From Perlabentimonas sp034003245 (lineage in GTDB: Bacteria > Bacteroidota > Bacteroidia > Bacteroidales > Tenuifilaceae): a stretch of 64,000 bases of DNA. Below are positions 34,824 to 43,315 of this stretch, one piece after another. The notes under the pieces were generated by a model. That model was not told the DNA's origin. It saw only the letters and a list, made by a program, of their open reading frames with translations, and did no database searches. The translations under genes were made by a program, and so were the position numbers. Each line of letters opens with the position of its first letter. Positions within the stretch are counted from its first letter, which is position 1. The stretch spans positions 55,555 through 119,554 of the forward strand of contig JAVEYY010000010.1 of assembly GCA_034003245.1 (NCBI GenBank). Reading direction: 5' to 3'.

Positions 34824-35729
34824 CTAACGCCCTGCCCTGTAAAGGAACCCTGGATCGTAATTCTCAGTTGGCGCCTGAATTCTTGCTGCAGGTTTTCGGG
34901 AGGGATTGCGAATATCAATGTCGGGCACAAATTCCCAGTAAGGCTTATTGAACCTAAACCCATCGAACGATAAGTCCGGAACGTAGTACCTATAGTTGCC
35001 AGCGAAGCTGGGCTGCATAGGAGTTAAATGGCTGCATACAATCGTTCTGTGAGTTTTGTCCCACCTTAGCACCATGGTTGCCCTCGATGAGTACTCGAAA
35101 ATAACCCGGGAAATAATACTTCGATCAACCTTAAAAATGGGAATTCCAAATCCCAAACTCCCGTCCTCACTAACCGATAAAACCTCGAGTATCCTTTTTG
35201 ACGAGAAGATATCATGCAAGTCTACACCTAGAAGAACATAGTGATTCCTTCCATTATGCTCAAAATCGATAATATCGTAGTAAAGTGCTCCAAACCACTT
35301 TTCGGCGGAACCTTGCTCGCTGTGGGGTAACTTATAGTCCCCTCTCCTATCAATTAAGGAGATAACTTTGTTACCAGTGGTTGTCTGCAACATTACAAAA
35401 CCAAAATACTTCTGAAATCCTGCTGGCTGCGGAATATTCCATGTGAAAATCCGCACGCGATTATCCAACGAACGCACTTTTCCTACCTGCAGAAGCGAAT
35501 CGAATGGATAATCAAAAGCCTTATCATTCTGTAATACAACAGCAAGCTTATCTACGAAATTCTTGTTTAATTCATTCTTTTTGGCAAAATCCTGCTCTCT
35601 AACAATTGAATCTAGTATCTCGCTTAGCTTTTTTTCTTCCTTTGGAAAATCAAAACCTGAGGTTTGTGCCAACAAACCTAACGGCAAAAAAACGAATAGC
35701 GGAATAACTACAATAAGCCTTTTGAACAT
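34824..35729 (-). CDS. exported protein of unknown function
   Basis: 301 residues with a signal peptide (MFKRLIVVIPLFVFLPLG, cleavage about 22). The body begins with a helical segment and then is beta-rich, with RIFTWNIPQPAG, HYVLLGVDLHDIFSSKR, and FVPDIDIRNPSR near the end. I do not recognise a domain; the size and pattern are like conserved hypothetical proteins of Bacteroidota. Monocistronic, between a shared terminator and the divergent DUF6132 gene. Confidence 0.72.
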   Translation of the reverse strand: MFKRLIVVIPLFVFLPLGLLAQTSGFDFPKEEKKLSEILDSIVREQDFAKKNELNKNFVDKLAVVLQNDKAFDYPFDSLLQVGKVRSLDNRVRIFTWNIPQPAGFQKYFGFVMLQTTTGNKVISLIDRRGDYKLPHSEQGSAEKWFGALYYDIIDFEHNGRNHYVLLGVDLHDIFSSKRILEVLSVSEDGSLGFGIPIFKVDRSIISRVIFEYSSRATMVLRWDKTHRTIVCSHLTPMQPSFAGNYRYYVPDLSFDGFRFNKPYWEFVPDIDIRNPSRKPAARIQAPTENYDPGFLYRAGR

Positions 35730-35748
35730 ATACTTATATATAAATGTT

Positions 35749-35756
35749 TATATTTG
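35749..35756 (+). promoter_or_regulatory. -7 element for the DUF6132 gene
   Basis: TATATTTG, 30 bases before ATG 35786. A TTTG lies 24 bases upstream (35721-35724), longer than usual spacing. Confidence 0.4.
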
Positions 35757-35785
35757 TATTCTAAACAAAACATACTGCAATAATC

Positions 35786-36016
35786 ATGAAACTTAACGAC
35801 TTTTTCAAAAAAATATTTTCGATTCGTGTGTTAATCGGTTTAGTAGTAGGCGGTGCATTGGGTTATGCTTACTACCATTTTATAGGTTGTCGCGGCGGCA
35901 GCTGCCCAATGTGGGCCGATCCATGGCGCAGCACGCTGGTTGGAATGGCCTTTGGGGCAATCCTACTTTTCGATACATCAAAAAAAGCTAAAGTCGATCA
36001 AGAGCCTCAAGAATAA
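35786..36016 (+). CDS. DUF6132 family small membrane protein
   Basis: 76 residues, two membrane helices (about 14-32 and 48-62) around GCRGGSCPMWADPWRST. The paired cysteines and SxPWRST loop are typical of DUF6132. Its last 29 bases overlap the 3' end of the converging aminotransferase gene. Function unknown; cysteine pair may bind metal or sulfur. Confidence 0.75.
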   Translation: MKLNDFFKKIFSIRVLIGLVVGGALGYAYYHFIGCRGGSCPMWADPWRSTLVGMAFGAILLFDTSKKAKVDQEPQE

Positions 36017-37175
36017 TACTTGACACTGATTCAATCTCGGCCTCAGTAATTATTAGGGGTGGTGCTATTCGGAATGCCGTGTCGCAAAACAGAAACCAAT
36101 CGGTAAGAAAACCCATTTCAAGCCCAAGCTTGATCATTTTTTGAACCTTATCGAACGACCCCAGCTCAACGGCCATAAATAGGCCCTGCGACCTGATACT
36201 CTTAACCTGAGAATGATCCTTAAGCAGCTGAATAAACAGCTGCTCCTTGCCAGCGACTGTCTCGTGCAGCTTAAGATCAATCATGGTATCAAGAGCAGCC
36301 AGTGCTGCAGCACACGACACGGGATGCCCTCCAAATGTGGTAATGTGCCCTAACGGTGGATTGTTGGTTAGGCTATGCATAATCGCGGAGGAAGAGATAA
36401 ATGCGCCAAGTGGCATTCCACCACCAAAGGCTTTGGCAACCAATAAAATGTCAGGTACTACTTGGTAACGTTCAAAAGCAAATAGCGCTCCTGTTCGTCC
36501 AACCCCAGTTTGTATCTCATCAAATATCAACAGTGTACCTGTTTCTGTACATCGCTTTCGTAAAGCCTTTAGGTAATCGAAATCGGCAGCCACAATACCA
36601 GCCTCTCCCTGAATGGGTTCAATTATTACACATGCTGTTTTTTCGGTAATTCTATTTAAATCGTCATAAAAATTCAATTTGATATGCTGAACGGCTGGAA
36701 GTAGCGGACGGAAAGCACGCTTTGGCCCCTCGCTGCCCATAAGGCTAAGAGCCCCATGAGTACTCCCGTGGTATGCGTTAACGAAGGAGATAATTTCGGG
36801 TCGACCGGTAAAACGCTTTGCCAGCTTTATGGCACCCTCTACAGCCTCGCTTCCCGAATTTACGAAGTAAACACTTTGCAAACTATCGGGCAAAAGTTCA
36901 GCAATGCGCTTGGCAAGCAAAACTTGGGGTGCCTGCACTAACTCACCGTAAACCATTAGGTGCATATACTTACTTACCTGTTGATTAACGGCTTTTACCA
37001 CATTTGGGTGCGAGTGCCCCACATTACTGACTGAAACGCCCGAAATTAAATCAAAAATCCTTTGTCCATTGGGACTAAAAAGATAAACCCCCTCGGCTCT
37101 TTCCACTTCGAGCGTTAGGGGTGATTCTGATGTTTGGGCTATATGTTTTAGGAATAGTTCTCTATGGGTTAACAT
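35988..37175 (-). CDS. class-III pyridoxal-phosphate aminotransferase
   Basis: 395 residues, fold type I. YFVNSGSEAVEGAIKLAKRFTG (phosphate and substrate loop), LLIFDEIQTGVGRTG (Asp for the pyridine nitrogen) and LLVAKAFGGGMPLG (Schiff-base Lys) are present in order. This class covers acetylornithine, ornithine, lysine and GABA aminotransferases; no arginine-pathway gene is adjacent, so I do not name a substrate. Convergent with DUF6132, and 15 bases after the LytTR gene on the same strand. Confidence 0.9.
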   Translation of the reverse strand: MLTHRELFLKHIAQTSESPLTLEVERAEGVYLFSPNGQRIFDLISGVSVSNVGHSHPNVVKAVNQQVSKYMHLMVYGELVQAPQVLLAKRIAELLPDSLQSVYFVNSGSEAVEGAIKLAKRFTGRPEIISFVNAYHGSTHGALSLMGSEGPKRAFRPLLPAVQHIKLNFYDDLNRITEKTACVIIEPIQGEAGIVAADFDYLKALRKRCTETGTLLIFDEIQTGVGRTGALFAFERYQVVPDILLVAKAFGGGMPLGAFISSSAIMHSLTNNPPLGHITTFGGHPVSCAAALAALDTMIDLKLHETVAGKEQLFIQLLKDHSQVKSIRSQGLFMAVELGSFDKVQKMIKLGLEMGFLTDWFLFCDTAFRIAPPLIITEAEIESVSSIILEALDRL

Positions 37176-37190
37176 TTAATATAAAGTTTA

Positions 37191-37895
37191 TCATTTGTTC
37201 ATTAGATTAATCTCATTAAGCAGATTATCCCTATACGATTTTCCAATAGGAATAAGTTTCTTACCATCGTGAACCTTAACTACCACCGAATTATCCTCGA
37301 TGCTAAAAATTGACTTAATGTTCACAATAAATGACCTATGCACCCTTTTAAAGTATACTGGAGGCAGCTGATTCTCTATGGCTTTCATGGTGAAGTGAAT
37401 AGTGAACTTATCGATATGCGTGTTGATAACCACATAATTCTCCAATGCCTCAACCCAAAGAATATCGCTAAATCTAATTTTAACCAATGAGTTGCCTTTC
37501 TTGATAAAAATCTCCTCATCAGCGTTGGATTGCTGATTCTTATCGAAGTTCTCCAGCGCTTTGTTGGCCGCTTTGAAAAATCTAGCGTAGGTTACAGGCT
37601 TTAGAAGGTAATCGGTTACATTATACTCAAACGCTTCAAGTGCATATTTTTCGCGTGATGACACGATGACTATCTGAGGTTTTTGAGTTATTGTATTCAA
37701 AAACTCAATCCCAGTCATTTCGGGCATCTCGATATCAAGGAAAATAAGGTTAACATAATTGCCAGCATTAATATAATTAATTGCCTCAACTGCACTACTA
37801 AAGGAAGCCTTTAACTCCAGAAAAGTGGTACGCTTCACGTAGTCCTCTATAACCCGACAAGTAATCTCATCGTCATCAATAATAATACACTTCAT
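37191..37895 (-). CDS. LytTR-family response regulator
   Basis: 234 residues: receiver (1-118; D7-D9 acidic pocket, phospho-acceptor D54 in IFLDIEMPEMTG, Lys in YLLKPV) and LytTR DNA-binding domain (about 130-232; VKIRFSDILWVEALENY, KRVHRSFIVN). No histidine kinase is nearby, so its sensor is elsewhere. Probably the first gene of a unit with the aminotransferase. Confidence 0.92.
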   Translation of the reverse strand: MKCIIIDDDEITCRVIEDYVKRTTFLELKASFSSAVEAINYINAGNYVNLIFLDIEMPEMTGIEFLNTITQKPQIVIVSSREKYALEAFEYNVTDYLLKPVTYARFFKAANKALENFDKNQQSNADEEIFIKKGNSLVKIRFSDILWVEALENYVVINTHIDKFTIHFTMKAIENQLPPVYFKRVHRSFIVNIKSIFSIEDNSVVVKVHDGKKLIPIGKSYRDNLLNEINLMNK

Positions 37896-38020
37896 ACCTC
37901 AAAATATAAAGAATTATATGACGAAAATACGAAATAAATTGATGAGTACGCAACTTATTGAGGTAAATAATAATGAAGAGGTGATAGCAAAAGGCCAAAA
38001 CAGTCCAGAAATCTAGCTAA

Positions 38021-38716
38021 TTATCTACCTACTATATTTTCTGAATCGTATCGTTTTTCAATGGAGCGCCAACTTTTAATCGACTTCCGTAACCATTCGT
38101 GCAGCAAGTTGAGGTACTCATCCTGAGAAAGTGAGATATCAATTTTGGAACTACGAAGCCTTTCGGTTAGCGTTTGCAGACAGATTGCAGCAGAAACGGA
38201 GATGTTCAAACTTTCGGTGAAACCGTAGGTTGGAATCAGTAGGTAGTCATCTGCATTATCAAGCACGTGATTCGACAGACCCGTAAGCTCTGTTCCAAAG
38301 AAGAGCGCAAATTTTCCACTGGAGATATCGATATTATTAAGGTTGCTAACATAGGTATGGGGTGAAGTGGCCACAATTCGATAACCCTGCTGCTTTAATC
38401 TTTTTATGGCTTCGAGCGAGTTATTCTCGTACCCATGATACTTTTGCAGGCTTAACCATTTTGAGGCTCCCATCACTACTTTAGGGTTAACACTAAAGGC
38501 ATTGGAATTCTCAATTATATGAATATCCTGCACTCCAAAACAGTCGCACGAGCGAAGCACTGCGCTAGCATTTTGTGACTGGAAGATATCCTCGAGTACT
38601 ACTGTTAAATATCGAGTTCGGTGATCGAGCACGTAGCGTAGCAGCTCAAATCGTTTTTCGGAGATAAAACCCGAGAGGTAATCAATCAGGTTCTGCTTTT
38701 GCAAATGAGAGCACAT
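38021..38716 (-). CDS. TrmH-like SpoU-family tRNA 2'-O-ribose methyltransferase
   Basis: 231 residues with the SPOUT knot motifs: VVLEDIFQSQNASAVLRSCDCFG, FALFFGTELTGLSN (motif 2, SAM binding) and TYGFTESLNISVSAAICLQ (motif 3). Order and size match TrmH (Gm18 of tRNA), including the helical C-terminal extension (KSIKSWRSIEKRYD). TrmH is the best guess, another SpoU target is possible. No partner gene next to it. Confidence 0.85.
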   Translation of the reverse strand: MCSHLQKQNLIDYLSGFISEKRFELLRYVLDHRTRYLTVVLEDIFQSQNASAVLRSCDCFGVQDIHIIENSNAFSVNPKVVMGASKWLSLQKYHGYENNSLEAIKRLKQQGYRIVATSPHTYVSNLNNIDISSGKFALFFGTELTGLSNHVLDNADDYLLIPTYGFTESLNISVSAAICLQTLTERLRSSKIDISLSQDEYLNLLHEWLRKSIKSWRSIEKRYDSENIVGR

Positions 38717-38829
38717 AACTTAGGGGAAGTCTACCAACGCTCAAGATTGGGCTAGTAAAAAAAAACTGGTTGATTTCTCATACTAGGGCGCTTAGACCAA
38801 CTTTAAAAAAGGGGCTAGTGGTAAAAAAC

Positions 38830-38861
38830 AAAGGGGCATCAAGTTCATTGATGACCCCTTT
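38830..38861 (-). terminator. terminator of the HU gene
   Basis: Stem AAAGGGGTCATCAA / TTGATGCCCCTTT (one bulged base) followed on the minus strand by TTTGTTTTTTACC, 18 bases after the HU stop. Confidence 0.85.
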
Positions 38862-38879
38862 AATGAAACAGCTCTTTTA

Positions 38880-39152
38880 TTACTGAACGGACTCGTTAAG
38901 TTCGCTCCCTGGCTTAAATTTAACCACTTTTTTAGCTTTAATAGTGATAGGCTTGCCTGTTTGGGGGTTACGTCCAGTTCTAGCACTTCTCTCAGAAAGA
39001 GAGAAAGAACCGAAACCAACAAGAGCAACTCTATCGCCAGTTTTAAGTGCGCCGCTGGTTGCCTTTACAAATGCGTCTAAAGATTTTTTTGCATCAGCCT
39101 TAGTGATACCTGCTTCAGCTGCAATTGCATCAATTAATTGAGCTTTGTTCAT
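38880..39152 (-). CDS. HU-family DNA-binding protein
   Basis: 90 residues, the standard HU length. MNKAQLIDAIAAEAG, ALVGFGSFSLSER, and the DNA-wrapping arm ARTGRNPQTGKPI with its proline are all present. Nucleoid protein that bends DNA; also an HU-like cofactor in replication and repair. Driven by a near-perfect promoter and closed by a terminator, as expected for a highly expressed gene. Confidence 0.96.
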   Translation of the reverse strand: MNKAQLIDAIAAEAGITKADAKKSLDAFVKATSGALKTGDRVALVGFGSFSLSERSARTGRNPQTGKPITIKAKKVVKFKPGSELNESVQ

Positions 39153-39204
39153 AATACAAAATTTTTAGGGTTAGAAATAGTTAGTTTACCTAAACTTGAT
39201 AGTA

Positions 39205-39234
39205 CAAATATAGCGTATTTACTGGGTTTACCAA
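39205..39234 (-). promoter_or_regulatory. primary-sigma promoter of the HU gene
   Basis: Minus strand: TTG at 39234-39232, 19 bases, TATATTTG at 39212-39205. Full match to TTG-N19-TAnnTTTG; predicted leader of about 45 bases. Confidence 0.78.
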
Positions 39235-39401
39235 GTATATAGGCAAAAAAAACAGGATTATTGAAAAATTTTTCTACCAAAATCCCTCGTTTGGGATATT
39301 AAACGCTAAATTATTTAAAAAAACTTGATAAAACCAAGAGTTTGGGAAAGTTTTTTTTAACTTTTTTTTTCTAAAAGATTTTTTAGATTTCAAAAAGAGG
39401 G

Positions 39402-39409
39402 TATCTTTG
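39402..39409 (+). promoter_or_regulatory. -7 element immediately before tRNA-Ser(UGA)
   Basis: TATCTTTG, four bases before the mature tRNA 5' end, so transcription should start at or within two bases of the tRNA. Confidence 0.65.
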
Positions 39410-39413
39410 CAGC

Positions 39414-39501
39414 GGAGAAATGGCAGAGTGGTCGAATGCGGCGGTCTTGAAAACCGTTGTACCGCAAGGTACCGGGGGTTCGAATCCCTCTTTCTCCGCC
39501 A
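39414..39501 (+). tRNA. tRNA-Ser (anticodon UGA)
   Basis: Acceptor GGAGAAA pairs with TTTCTCC, discriminator G, encoded CCA at 39499-39501. Anticodon loop CTTGAAA gives TGA. The long variable arm (TTGTACCGCAAGGTACC) is that of a class-II tRNA and TTCGAAT is the T loop. 88 bases with CCA. Confidence 0.96.
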
Positions 39502-39506
39502 CAATT

Positions 39507-39536
39507 AAGAGATCTAGAGGGGTCTCTTTTTTTCTT
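39507..39536 (+). terminator. terminator between the tRNA genes
   Basis: 8-bp stem AAGAGATC / GGTCTCTT (one T-G pair), 6-base loop, then TTTTT. Confidence 0.75.
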
Positions 39537-39538
39537 TC

Positions 39539-39629
39539 GGAGAGATGCCGGAGTGGTCGATCGGGGCGGTCTCGAAAACCGTTGTCCGCCTTGGGCGGAC
39601 CCAGGGTTCGAATCCCTGTCTCTCCGCCA
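39539..39629 (+). tRNA. tRNA-Ser (anticodon CGA)
   Basis: Acceptor GGAGAGA pairs with TCTCTCC, discriminator G, CCA encoded at 39627-39629. Anticodon loop CTCGAAA gives CGA. Long variable arm (GTCCGCCTTGGGCGGAC) and T loop TTCGAAT. 91 bases with CCA. Confidence 0.96.
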
Positions 39630-39630
39630 C

Positions 39631-39665
39631 AACAACAAATCCCGCCGTTGGCGGGATTTGTTGTT
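39631..39665 (+). terminator. terminator after tRNA-Ser(CGA)
   Basis: 16-bp perfect stem with GGC/GCC core AATCCCGCC, 3-base loop, then TTTTG. Confidence 0.88.
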
Positions 39666-39714
39666 TTTGATTATTCTACATCTTAATACAATACTCTGTT
39701 GCAGCTATAAATTA

Positions 39715-39743
39715 AAACGCCCCGCTTTTTGAGCAGGGCGTTT
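39715..39743 (-). terminator. terminator of the endonuclease gene
   Basis: 12-bp stem AAACGCCC-GCT with one mismatch, on the minus strand followed by TTTTAATTT, 24 bases past the stop at 39767. Confidence 0.75.
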
Positions 39744-39766
39744 ATCAATATATTTATAAGAACCTT

Positions 39767-41233
39767 TTAAATAGCTACATCATCCACCTTTGCCTCAATA
39801 ACTGCTTGGATTTCCTCCGATATATTCGTAAAGAAATCGTATCCGGTTAATTCCTCCACATCATCAACACTAACTCTATAATAGGACCAAGGCTTTTCGT
39901 TTACGGTTTGATTATTGGGTGTGATAACTGCAATTACCCTTGTTGTAGTATTAATTCTGTTGAGGTCATTATTGCCGTTTGGCAGCACAACAATTATTTT
40001 CCAAACATGACTGGGTACGGTTACCCCTGATCCCAAAACAGAAAAGGTTCCCTTAGCACTTGTTCCACCTTTCCCATATGTCCCACTGATAATGTATAGC
40101 TCATTGCCAGCATACACCAAATCGCGACTATAGCCTTCGAGGTAATTCCACGTTCTCTGATTATTATTTGGGGACTGAGGAATCATATTCGTCATTAGAA
40201 ACGTCGCTGAGTTATCAACTTCGGTTGCCGTTCTATCGGCCGAAGGGCACATGTGACCACGATCAAATCCATACGTTGAATACTCATAATCCCTGTCATT
40301 TACCCTATACCACCCCGATGGAAGCGTATTATCCTCCCTAAAATCATCCTGACGCGAAACACTTCCTATATAGTTTGAATTCAAATGCCAGCTAACCCAG
40401 TTGGCCGTTAGCTTTGAATTATTATACGAAAGGTGGTACTGTGGCTTTTCCATCAAGTAGTTATCGGCATTTACAATATTGGTAACTGCCGCGCTGGGAT
40501 TCCCCAAGAGCGAATGATGATTATCGGGAAGCGATGGAGAACCAGAGGTTGTAGTAAACTCTACAATTGCACCATAGGTTGTTGTAACCGAATTAGTGGC
40601 ATAGGCTCTCAGAAAGTAAGTTGTTTCGGGTTGTAAGCCGAAGATTTGGCTGGTGAATTCGCCTGTTCCACTCCCATCGGTTGACTTGCCCAAATAGGAA
40701 GCTACCGAGAGATCATCGGTGGTATCCCAAACCACGCCACGAACGGAAATAGTTAAACCACCATCGTTGGTTATGTTTCCGCCGCTAATAGCTGTATTGG
40801 CAGTTATTCCTGTAATTGATGCTGTGGAAATGGTTGGTTGGCCACTCGAAGTGGTAAAGGTCGTCGACAATCCATATCCTGTTCCAACACTATTGGTGGC
40901 ATATGCCCTTACATAATAACTTGTACCTGGTTGTAGGTTACTGATGGTACTGGTAAAAACCCCGTTTTCGGCCTCATCCTCAGTTTTGCTACCATCAATA
41001 GTTGGGTCGATATCAACACCCCAGCAAACGCCGCATGAAACGACGGGTACTCCACCATCGCTAATAATTTCGCCTCCTGAAATTGCCGATAAGGCAGTAA
41101 TTTCACTAACCGCTGTAGTTGTAATAACGGGAACCTGACTTTTCTCCTTTTGGCAGCTTGTTGTTACCAACGAAAATGCTAAAAAAGTAATCGCAGTGTA
41201 AATCTGTACTTTTCTAAAAAAACTCATGATCAA
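39767..41233 (-). CDS. lipoprotein with two Ig/FN3-like repeats and a DNA/RNA non-specific endonuclease domain
   Basis: 488 residues. Lipoprotein signal with lipidated C27 (SLVTTSCQ); a start at 41227 two codons later is equally possible. Two similar beta-domains (about 40-130 and 134-230; both end YYVRAYATNSV/YFLRAYATNSV followed by TTFTTSS-like ends). C-terminal non-specific nuclease domain (about 255-485): catalytic H327 in FDRGHMCPSADR and metal-binding Asn in TNMIPQSPNNNQ. It would degrade DNA or RNA outside the inner membrane for nutrient recovery or defence. Single gene with terminator; -7-like TATTTTTG at 41262-41255. Confidence 0.9.
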   Translation of the reverse strand: MIMSFFRKVQIYTAITFLAFSLVTTSCQKEKSQVPVITTTAVSEITALSAISGGEIISDGGVPVVSCGVCWGVDIDPTIDGSKTEDEAENGVFTSTISNLQPGTSYYVRAYATNSVGTGYGLSTTFTTSSGQPTISTASITGITANTAISGGNITNDGGLTISVRGVVWDTTDDLSVASYLGKSTDGSGTGEFTSQIFGLQPETTYFLRAYATNSVTTTYGAIVEFTTTSGSPSLPDNHHSLLGNPSAAVTNIVNADNYLMEKPQYHLSYNNSKLTANWVSWHLNSNYIGSVSRQDDFREDNTLPSGWYRVNDRDYEYSTYGFDRGHMCPSADRTATEVDNSATFLMTNMIPQSPNNNQRTWNYLEGYSRDLVYAGNELYIISGTYGKGGTSAKGTFSVLGSGVTVPSHVWKIIVVLPNGNNDLNRINTTTRVIAVITPNNQTVNEKPWSYYRVSVDDVEELTGYDFFTNISEEIQAVIEAKVDDVAI

Positions 41234-41418
41234 TTCATTAAATGTTTACCAAATCAAAAATATGCTGATTATTCCCAAAAAATGGGGCCTCAATATACGA
41301 AAAAACTAATACTATCAATTAAAAATAGAATTGAGCCTAACAGTAAACTTGTATACGAACTTTATTTGCATTCGGTTATGGTTGCAGACCGGGGCGTTTA
41401 AAAAACTGATAAAAAATG

Positions 41419-41443
41419 AGAGGCGAGCTGAGAACTCGCCTCT
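41419..41443 (-). terminator. terminator of the ABC exporter gene
   Basis: 9-bp perfect stem AGAGGCGAG / CTCGCCTCT, 7-base loop, followed on the minus strand by CATTTTTTATC. Confidence 0.85.
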
Positions 41444-41467
41444 AAAACATACTGTTGGAAAGGTAAA

Positions 41468-43285
41468 CTATTTCTGCAGCTCGTAAAGTTTTGTGTAGAT
41501 ACCACCTTTTGCCAGAAGCTCATCATGCTTTCCTCGTTCTACAATCTCACCCTCGTGAAGCACACAAATAATATCAGCATTCCTCACGGTTGATAACCGG
41601 TGCGCAATAACCAGCGATGTACGATTCTTCATTAACTTTTCGATGGCATCCTGAACAAGCCTTTCCGATTCGGTATCGAGTGCTGAGGTTGCCTCATCGA
41701 GTATCATTATTGGAGGATTCTTCATTATGGCTCGAGCAATGCTTAAGCGTTGACGCTGTCCACCCGACAGTTTGCTTCCCCTATCGCCAATGGTAGAATA
41801 GTATCCATTGGGGGTTGCGCTAATAAACTCGTGGGCGTTGGCAATTTTGGCGGCAGCCTCAACCCCCTCCTCTGTGGCATTATCTACACCAAAGGCTATA
41901 TTATTATAAAAGGTATCGTTAAATAGAATAGGATCCTGATTAACGTTGCCCATCAGGTTTCGCAAACTTTTTAGAGTGAACTCCTTTATGTTTACTCCAT
42001 CAATCAGGATTTCGCCCTCCAAAACATCGTAAAATCGAGGTAATAAATCGACCATAGTGCTTTTCCCTGAACCCGACTGCCCCACGAGAGCAACAGTTTT
42101 GCCCTTTTCAATTACCAGGTTGATATTTTTTAGAACGTAATCGTTCTGATACTTAAAACTCACATTCCGGTACTCGATACTATGGCTAAAGGGTTGCATT
42201 TCTTTTGCTCCTGCACTATCGGTAATTGGATTGGAAGCGTGAAGCAAAGTATCTATCCTATCGGCCGAGGCCATCCCCTTAAGCACGTTAAAGTATGCGC
42301 TCGAGAAGGATTTAGCAGGGTTGATAATCATGTAAAAACCCGCAATGTAGGCGATCAGTGCTTCTGGACTAATCTCTCCTGTATCCTCAAAAACCAGCCT
42401 TGCACCAAACCAAAGCACCATAACAACAACCACAGTACCCAGAAACTCACTTAGTGGGCTTGCCAAATCCCTCCTTCGCCACATCTTTATCATTAAGTGC
42501 GAGTAGAATGAGTTAATGCTTTCGAACCGTTGACGCATCTTAGACTCAGCATTGAAAGCCTTAATAACCCTCAAACCGCCAAGGGTTTCCTCAATTATTG
42601 AAAGCAACACACCCATTTTTCGCTGCCCTTTGAACGATGTTTTGCGAAGCGATTTACCGATTCGGCCAATCATCCCTCCGGCAAGGGGGAGTAAAACAAG
42701 AACAAAAAGCGTAAGCTGTGGACTTATGGTGATTAGAAAGATAAGGTATACCACAATGATTATGGGTTCCTTAAAGAACATCTCCAGGGAGCGAATAATT
42801 GACACCTCTATCTCATGTACATCGGTTGTCATTTTACTAATGATATCCCCCTTCTTCTCGTCAGAGTAGTAGCCCAGGGGTAACTCGAGCACTTTTTTAA
42901 ATAGCGCATTGCGGATATCGCGAACCACCCCCAATCGAATGGGAGCTAGAAACCAGAGGGCCAGATACGCAAATAGATTCTTTAATAGCGACGTTACAAC
43001 TACCAGACCTACGATAAATAGTAATGCAACAGATTTACCATTATTAATAATTAGCTGGCTAACGTAATAATTGAAAAAATTCTTAATGTATGTAAAATCG
43101 AGTGACTCGAACTGGGGTTGAACTTCAACAAGGGGTGAGGTCTCGAACAAAATTCCTAAAAAGGGAATTAGCATCGCTATGGAAAAAAGGCCAAAGAAAG
43201 CACCCAGTAAATTGGAAAAGATGCTGGATGCAGCTTCCCACTTGTAGGGAAAGATGAACTTAAAAATCTTGTAAAACTTTTTCAT
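41468..43285 (-). CDS. ABC exporter, permease-ATPase fusion (MsbA-like)
   Basis: 605 residues from the ATG at 43285 (MKKFYKIFKFIFPYKWE); an earlier in-frame ATG at 43309 lies right against purB. Six membrane helices (about 20-330) and a nucleotide-binding domain (about 365-605): GQSGSGKSTMVDLLPRF, LSGGQRQRLSIARA, ILDEATSALD, and the switch AHRLSTV. Homodimeric half-transporter of the MsbA/lipid or drug export type. It follows purB by 30 bases; substrate unknown, lipid A core flipping is plausible given the Gram-negative envelope. Confidence 0.88.
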   Translation of the reverse strand: MKKFYKIFKFIFPYKWEAASSIFSNLLGAFFGLFSIAMLIPFLGILFETSPLVEVQPQFESLDFTYIKNFFNYYVSQLIINNGKSVALLFIVGLVVVTSLLKNLFAYLALWFLAPIRLGVVRDIRNALFKKVLELPLGYYSDEKKGDIISKMTTDVHEIEVSIIRSLEMFFKEPIIIVVYLIFLITISPQLTLFVLVLLPLAGGMIGRIGKSLRKTSFKGQRKMGVLLSIIEETLGGLRVIKAFNAESKMRQRFESINSFYSHLMIKMWRRRDLASPLSEFLGTVVVVMVLWFGARLVFEDTGEISPEALIAYIAGFYMIINPAKSFSSAYFNVLKGMASADRIDTLLHASNPITDSAGAKEMQPFSHSIEYRNVSFKYQNDYVLKNINLVIEKGKTVALVGQSGSGKSTMVDLLPRFYDVLEGEILIDGVNIKEFTLKSLRNLMGNVNQDPILFNDTFYNNIAFGVDNATEEGVEAAAKIANAHEFISATPNGYYSTIGDRGSKLSGGQRQRLSIARAIMKNPPIMILDEATSALDTESERLVQDAIEKLMKNRTSLVIAHRLSTVRNADIICVLHEGEIVERGKHDELLAKGGIYTKLYELQK

Positions 43286-43315
43286 TATCTGATGTAGAGT
43301 TGAATTCAAAAATAA

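Noticed and set aside
39420..39732. Plus and minus frames across the tRNA pair
   Set aside because: They cover two structurally clear tRNA genes and encode nothing recognisable.
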